Below are positions 59,653-64,000 of a stretch of 64,000 bases of DNA, in pieces. Made by a program: the position numbers and the translations under genes. The stretch comes from Parasphingorhabdus sp. (GTDB lineage Bacteria > Pseudomonadota > Alphaproteobacteria > Sphingomonadales > Sphingomonadaceae). The stretch covers positions 62,001 through 126,000 of the forward strand of contig JAUCYS010000008.1 in NCBI GenBank assembly GCA_030373505.1, in the 5' to 3' direction. The notes beneath the pieces are model-generated. The model was not told where the DNA came from. It saw only the letters and a program-made list of their open reading frames with translations, and searched no databases. Position 1 is the first letter of the stretch, and the number at the start of each line of letters is the position of its first letter.

Positions 59653-61632
59653 ATGCGTTTTTTTTATAAACTCATGATAATATTGGCGATGGCGGGCTTT
59701 GTCCCTTTGTCTGCCCAAGCCCCGGTCAACCCCGACAGCGGCGGCGCTTCCAATTCCCAGCCCGGCAAGTCTTCTGCACCCCTGCCGGAAACAGTCGCTC
59801 TCGACACCGCCGATGTGACGGCATGGCTGGACGGCTTTATGCCTTATGCCCTGGAGCGCGGCCAGATTGCCGGTGGTGCGGTGGTCGTGGTGCACAACGG
59901 GCAGCCCATCGTTGAAAAAGGTTATGGCTATGCCGACTTCGCCACCAAAAAGCCGGTCGATGGCAAAACCACGATGTTCCGCCCCGGTTCGATTTCCAAA
60001 TTGTTCACCTGGACTGCCGTGATGCAGCAGGTCGAAGCCGGAAAACTCGACCTCGACAAGGATGTGAATGCCTATCTCGACTTCAAGATTCCTCCTTATG
60101 ACGGCAAGCCGATTACGTTGCGCAACATCATGACCCACAGCGCCGGATTCGAGGAATCGATTCGCCATCTGATCAGCAATGATCCGAAAGCGGTCATGGA
60201 GCTCGGCAAATATTCCAGGGAGGCCCTGCCGGAACGGGTCTTCGCGCCGGGTACCACGCCCGCCTATTCCAATTATGCGACCGCGCTCGCCGGCCATATT
60301 GTCGAACGGGTCAGCGGCATGTCCTTCGACGATTATGTCGAAAAGCGCATATTTGCGCCGCTTGGCATGGCGCATTCGACCTTCCGGCAACCGCTGCCGG
60401 CGAAGTTCAAGCCGTTCATGTCGAGCGGCTACAAAAGCTTGGCTGAGCCCGCGCAGCCTTTCGAGATCGTCGTCCCCGCGCCCGCCGGCAGCCTGTCGGC
60501 GAGCAGCGCCGATATGGGCAAATTCATGATGGCACATCTTGCCGATGGCGGCAAACTGCTCTCGCCGGAGACGGCCCGCATGATGCACAATTATCAGGCA
60601 CCCAAGCTCGGTCCGCTCAATTCCATGGCCCTCGGTTTTTACGAGCAATGGATCAACGGCCGGCGCGCCATTTCCCACGGCGGCGACACTGGCCTGTTCC
60701 ACAGCGATTTGTGGCTGTTTCCGAAAGAGAATATCGGGGTGTACATCACGATGAACAGCGGCGGGAAAGAGGGTGCTTCGCACGCTGTCCGAACCGCGCT
60801 GATCCAGAAATTCGCCAATCGCTATCTTCCGGACAACAGGCAATTTACGCCGATCGACGAAGACACGGCACGCAAGCATGCCGAGATGATGGCTGGCACC
60901 TATGTGATGAGCCGCGGTTCATTCACCAATTTCGTGAGCCTGTTCGGTCTGCTCAGCACGACCAAGGTGCTGGTGGGTCCGGATGGCAAGCTCATGATTC
61001 CCTCGCTAGACGGCATGAGCGCAGGTATCCGGGAATGGGTCGAGGTCGAGCCCTTTGTATGGCGTGACACGACGACCGGGGAACGGCTTGCGGCCGAAGT
61101 GAAGGATGGCCGGGTGGTTCGCTTCAGCATCGACACGTTCTCGCCCTTCACGGTGCTCGAACCGGCACCTGCGGCAACCAATGCGGCGTGGCTGGTCCCG
61201 GCGCTGCTGGCGGCGCTCGCGATCGCTCTGGTCGCAGCCCTGGCCTGGCCGATCCGGGCTCTGGTGCGGCGAAGCTACAAGGCGGAATTTGCGCTGACCG
61301 ACCGGTCGCTTCTCGCCTATCGCCTGTCTCGGGTCTGTGCCTGGCTGGTGCTTGCGGCCGTCGCCGGCTGGGTCGGGCTCGTCGCTGCCTTTTCTGCCGA
61401 CATCGGCAGCGTCGGCGGGCCGCTTGACTGGCTGCTCCACCTGCTCAGGATTATAACGCCGCTTGCTTCGATCGGGCTGCTGGCCACTTCCATATGGCAT
61501 CTGGTGCTGTCGGTTCAGAACGGGCGCCGCTGGACGATGAAACTGGGTGCGGTCCTGATGATCTTCGCAGGGCTGGTGCTGACCTGGGTCACGTTCCAGT
61601 TCCATCTATACGGCTTCAATATGGTCTATTGA
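59653..61632 (+). CDS. Beta-lactamase-fold serine hydrolase with C-terminal membrane domain
   Basis: 659 residues. Signal peptide about 1-22. The class C/esterase catalytic set is visible: SISK (113-116, Ser nucleophile and Lys), Y-S-N (AYSNYAT, near 202) and HGG in ISHGGDTG (near 340). Domain 1 ends about 400; a linker and lipocalin-like region follow, and the C-terminus has four transmembrane segments at about 513-532, 561-580, 594-619 and 630-650. Homologues are esterases, D-aminopeptidases or peptidoglycan-related enzymes. ATG 59653 has GGGAG upstream. It is next to the esterase/permease group and may share substrates, but a cell-envelope role is equally possible. Confidence 0.88.
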   Translation: MRFFYKLMIILAMAGFVPLSAQAPVNPDSGGASNSQPGKSSAPLPETVALDTADVTAWLDGFMPYALERGQIAGGAVVVVHNGQPIVEKGYGYADFATKKPVDGKTTMFRPGSISKLFTWTAVMQQVEAGKLDLDKDVNAYLDFKIPPYDGKPITLRNIMTHSAGFEESIRHLISNDPKAVMELGKYSREALPERVFAPGTTPAYSNYATALAGHIVERVSGMSFDDYVEKRIFAPLGMAHSTFRQPLPAKFKPFMSSGYKSLAEPAQPFEIVVPAPAGSLSASSADMGKFMMAHLADGGKLLSPETARMMHNYQAPKLGPLNSMALGFYEQWINGRRAISHGGDTGLFHSDLWLFPKENIGVYITMNSGGKEGASHAVRTALIQKFANRYLPDNRQFTPIDEDTARKHAEMMAGTYVMSRGSFTNFVSLFGLLSTTKVLVGPDGKLMIPSLDGMSAGIREWVEVEPFVWRDTTTGERLAAEVKDGRVVRFSIDTFSPFTVLEPAPAATNAAWLVPALLAALAIALVAALAWPIRALVRRSYKAEFALTDRSLLAYRLSRVCAWLVLAAVAGWVGLVAAFSADIGSVGGPLDWLLHLLRIITPLASIGLLATSIWHLVLSVQNGRRWTMKLGAVLMIFAGLVLTWVTFQFHLYGFNMVY

Positions 61633-61828
61633 GGAAGGGTCAGAAGTACGGAGGCCTGGAGTTCCTGGTGCGTGCCCGTCCCGCGATCAAAGCGGAGGGC
61701 GCGCGCGAGGACCTGCAGCAGATCCCCTTCCGTCGGCCCACCCGCAGGTGGCGCAGGCCGACTAAGCAGATGTTGTCGAGACTGTATTTCAGCCAGCAGG
61801 GTGACACACCACCCTGGACTATGTCTCT

Positions 61829-62953
61829 CTAGATATCGTCGATCATCTCGGCCAGCGTCGCCAGGCATTCGCGGGCCAGCAGGGTGCATCGCTCCGGCGA
61901 CCAGCCCTGTTCGGCATCGGGCAGATCGCGATTGTCCTTGAACGGCATCTCCAGCGTCATCGCAACCGCGCCAAAGCGTTCGGCGAGCTGGTTGGTCGAC
62001 ATCGACAGATTGGCCTTGCCATCGGCAGCGGTGGGATAGCCGAGCTTGGTCTGGAAATCCGGCGTCCGTTCAGCGAGCCGGTTGCGGAAGCCGTGATAGG
62101 TCTCGAGCTGCGCGTCGGTAATCGAGGGAATGCCCTCGAAGCCGGCGATAAAGACCGCCGGAATCGCTTCATCGCCATGCACATCCATTGCGAAATCGAC
62201 TCCGCTCGCGTCCATCGCATCGCGGACACACAGCACTTCGGGCGATTTTTCGGCGCTCGGCTCGTGCCATTCGCGGTTGAGATTGGTGCCAGCGAAATTG
62301 GTTCGCAGATGCCCTCTGCACGAACCATCCGGGTTCATATTGGGCACGATATGGAGGCGGCATTTCTGCAGCAGCCGCCGCGCATGCGGGTCCGAGGGAT
62401 CGGTCAGCATGTCCAGTGCGCCTTCCATCCACCATTCGGCCATGCTTTCGCCGGGATGCTGGCGGGCGTAGAGCCAGACCTGCTTGTCGCCTGAGCCCAG
62501 TTCCACGCAGTCGATCGGCTGGCCTTCCAGGCTGTGGCCAAGCGTCCGTACCGAAACCCCTTCGAAACCGGCGGCTTCGGCGATCAGATCATGATGCCGT
62601 TCGATGCTGTAGGGGGCGAAATAGGCGAACCAGATGATATTGCTGCTGGCGGTGTAGCGGATCGTCAGGGTGCCGCTGTCTTCGTCATAGCTGCTCGGCG
62701 CGCGGCCCCAATAGGCGCGGTCCTCGCTGACGCAGGCGTCATAATCGGGCCAGCCCTGCGGATAGGCCGATTCCTTGAGGCCGCCAATATTCAGTTCCAA
62801 TTCGTCGCCAATTTCGCAGGCGACCCGGAAATGGAACCACTGGAAAAATTCGCTGTCCTTGTCCTTGCGGATCGACAGTTGGGCGGTGGTGCCCTCAATG
62901 GCATGAACTTCGATATTGCCGCTATCGAAAGCGCTGGTGATTTTTATGGTCAT
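61829..62953 (-). CDS. M14-family zinc carboxypeptidase (cytosolic carboxypeptidase-like)
   Basis: 374 residues. Zinc ligands His166 and Glu169 in QHPGES and His258 in DVHGDE; NMNPDG (204-209), [10 protein letters not shown] and catalytic Glu334 in LEMPFKDN. The N-terminal beta domain (about 1-115) with YFAPYS is that of bacterial M14-type carboxypeptidases related to CCP/Nna1. These cleave C-terminal residues from peptides. It starts at ATG 62953, overlapping the lipoprotein stop by 4 bases, so the two genes are one unit. Nothing here links to the catabolic genes; this is probably core chromosome. Confidence 0.92.
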   Translation of the reverse strand: MTIKITSAFDSGNIEVHAIEGTTAQLSIRKDKDSEFFQWFHFRVACEIGDELELNIGGLKESAYPQGWPDYDACVSEDRAYWGRAPSSYDEDSGTLTIRYTASSNIIWFAYFAPYSIERHHDLIAEAAGFEGVSVRTLGHSLEGQPIDCVELGSGDKQVWLYARQHPGESMAEWWMEGALDMLTDPSDPHARRLLQKCRLHIVPNMNPDGSCRGHLRTNFAGTNLNREWHEPSAEKSPEVLCVRDAMDASGVDFAMDVHGDEAIPAVFIAGFEGIPSITDAQLETYHGFRNRLAERTPDFQTKLGYPTAADGKANLSMSTNQLAERFGAVAMTLEMPFKDNRDLPDAEQGWSPERCTLLARECLATLAEMIDDI

Positions 62954-63558
62954 GGGACGGTGATAGTGGTTCCGGACACTCCGGGGAAGTCCTTGAATAA
63001 GGCTTCTGCCAATTTTGACGCCGCGAGGCCCGGCTGCGATGCGGGCGAGCCCTGTTTGGCCTCGATCGACGCGCGGCCTTCCCAGATCACATTGCCATTG
63101 GCGCGATGGGCGATCCGCACCGATAGCTCCGTGGCGATCCTGTCCTTCGGCGTCCCGCTCAGGTCGATCCCGATGCCCAGGCCAACGCCGGACCCGTAGC
63201 TGCCGGTGCTGCCGCCGACTCCGACCGATACGGGAGACCGTGTTCCGCCAGCGGTCAACACCGCCCGGTCGATCGTGTAGCGCACGACATATTCGCTATT
63301 GTCCGGATTGTCGCGCGCTTCGGTAAAGCCCACGCGCTGCAGTTCGCGCAGCAGTGCGGCGGAATAGGTCATATATTCGATACTGCTGCTGTCGTCCTGG
63401 TCCGGGAAATTGGGCTGGATGTGAACGGATCCCGGTATGATCGGGGCGACCTCGGCGTTGTGGAACCGGGTGACGTCTACCGGCGGCGTCATCGCCGCGC
63501 ATCCGGTCAGCAGCAATGCTGCCAATGCCCCTGTCGCAATTGATGGAAAAGCGGCCAT
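62950..63558 (-). CDS. DUF4136-domain lipoprotein
   Basis: 202 residues from ATG 63558 with GAGGAG upstream. Signal peptide with lipobox LLTGC (Cys near 20), then VDVTRFHN and a C-terminal [17 protein letters not shown], the DUF4136 pattern. It should be lipid-anchored in the envelope; function unknown. The glycine-rich [19 protein letters not shown] region (about residues 120-140) is characteristic. Translationally coupled with the M14 peptidase gene through a 4-base overlap. Divergent from galE. Confidence 0.88.
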   Translation of the reverse strand: MAAFPSIATGALAALLLTGCAAMTPPVDVTRFHNAEVAPIIPGSVHIQPNFPDQDDSSSIEYMTYSAALLRELQRVGFTEARDNPDNSEYVVRYTIDRAVLTAGGTRSPVSVGVGGSTGSYGSGVGLGIGIDLSGTPKDRIATELSVRIAHRANGNVIWEGRASIEAKQGSPASQPGLAASKLAEALFKDFPGVSGTTITVP

Positions 63559-63713
63559 GATACTAACTCCTCTACACACCCCCGAGATATCCTAGCGCAT
63601 AATCGCGGACACTGCGGCAAAAAAATTGCATCCGCAGGCGGGCGCGGTTAATCGATTGAAGATTGCGGCGGGCTAGATAGCCGATACTGAGAACTGACGA
63701 GGATATGCAACCC

Positions 63714-64000
63714 ATGGCAAAACCGTTCACGATTCTGGTTACTGGCGGCGGCGGCTATATCGGCAGCCACGCCGTGCTTGCGCTGCGCGATGCGGGTTGG
63801 CCGGTCGCGGTGATCGACAATCTGACCACCGGCTTCCGCTGGGCCGTGCCGGAGGATGTCGCTTTCTACGAAGGCGATATCGAGGATTCTGCCCTGCTCG
63901 CGCAAATCATCGCGGACGAGAATATCGGCGCGATCATGCATTTTGCGGGGTCGATCATCGTCCCTGAATCGGTTGCCGATCCGCTCAAATATTATCACAA
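63714..64000 (+). CDS. galE: UDP-glucose 4-epimerase, 3' part outside the window
   Basis: The frame is open from ATG 63714 (63705 is an in-frame alternative) to the window end, 95 residues. FTILVTGGGGYIGSHAV is the NAD-binding GxxGxxG of extended SDRs, VIDNLTTG and FAGSIIVPESVADPLKYYH match the GalE family, so the enzyme interconverts UDP-glucose and UDP-galactose for cell-surface polysaccharide. GAGGA lies upstream. A typical housekeeping gene, and with the M14/DUF4136 pair it marks the right boundary of the catabolic region. The catalytic Tyr/Lys block is not in the window. Confidence 0.9.
   Translation, partial: MAKPFTILVTGGGGYIGSHAVLALRDAGWPVAVIDNLTTGFRWAVPEDVAFYEGDIEDSALLAQIIADENIGAIMHFAGSIIVPESVADPLKYYH

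Noticed and set aside
61797-61816. CAGGGTG/CACCCTG inverted repeat between convergent genes
   Set aside because: Only 7 bp with a 6-base loop and no T tract; too weak to call a terminator.
1-64000. CRISPR arrays, tRNA/rRNA genes, insertion sequences
   Set aside because: No regularly spaced repeats, no cloverleaf or rRNA-like sequence and no transposase motifs were recognised on either strand; a covariance-model scan was not possible here.

Overview
The window reads as a chromosomal segment of an alphaproteobacterium, most likely a sphingomonad (Sphingomonadales). This is inferred from the gene repertoire: two TonB-dependent receptors, many short-chain dehydrogenases (SDRs), acyl-CoA dehydrogenases (ACADs), two Rieske oxygenases, EthD-like and SnoaL-like small proteins, two DUF2889 proteins and tight gene packing with frequent GTG/TTG starts. 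I saw no rRNA, tRNA, transposase, integrase, phage gene or CRISPR array. About 51 kb is a catabolic patchwork. Only the right end (about 61.8 kb onward: M14 carboxypeptidase, DUF4136 lipoprotein, galE) looks like housekeeping sequence.

Layout. (1) 1-4.9 kb, minus strand: enoyl-CoA hydratase, a large BaiCD/FadH-type flavin/Fe-S ene-reductase, two SDRs and a SnoaL-like protein cut by the window edge. (2) 5-17.8 kb: two SDRs (one without the catalytic Tyr), a ketosteroid-dehydrogenase-like flavoprotein on the minus strand, then a plus-strand beta-oxidation run (ACAD, enoyl-CoA hydratase, CoA ligase, a frameshifted old-yellow-enzyme gene, thiolase, HSD10-like SDR, two-subunit ACAD) ending at a bidirectional terminator. 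(3) 17.8-31.1 kb: an island around a LysR regulator. One arm (minus) has EthD, SnoaL, Zn-alcohol dehydrogenase, Rieske oxygenase, SnoaL, EthD, CoA ligase and a medium-chain reductase. The other arm (plus) has DUF2889, a double-hotdog hydratase, SnoaL and an amidohydrolase. Terminators bound both sides. (4) 31-37.9 kb: TonB receptor, VOC, EthD-like, Gfo/Idh/MocA and SDR genes (minus), and a nitroreductase (plus). (5) 37.9-46.2 kb: AraC-GloA-GlcD-Rieske-ACAD (minus), a medium-chain reductase and an IclR regulator (plus). (6) 46.2-50.8 kb: an alpha-methylacyl-CoA racemase and a kinase/ACAD pair resembling a split ACAD11 (LvaA/LvaC-like), followed by DUF2889. (7) 51.1-61.6 kb: TonB receptor, secreted carboxylesterase, CoA ligase, TetR, MHS-type permease and a membrane-anchored serine hydrolase.

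Taken together the genes describe uptake of a hydrophobic compound or ester, ester hydrolysis, CoA activation, Rieske hydroxylation, redox tailoring of an alicyclic skeleton and beta-oxidation of a branched side chain. The KstD-like enzyme, racemase, two-subunit ACAD and hotdog hydratase point to a steroid- or terpenoid-like substrate, but no ring-cleavage genes of known steroid pathways are present, so the substrate is an inference. Four regulator families (LysR, AraC, IclR, TetR), three of them with repeat elements nearby, suggest several separately controlled modules.
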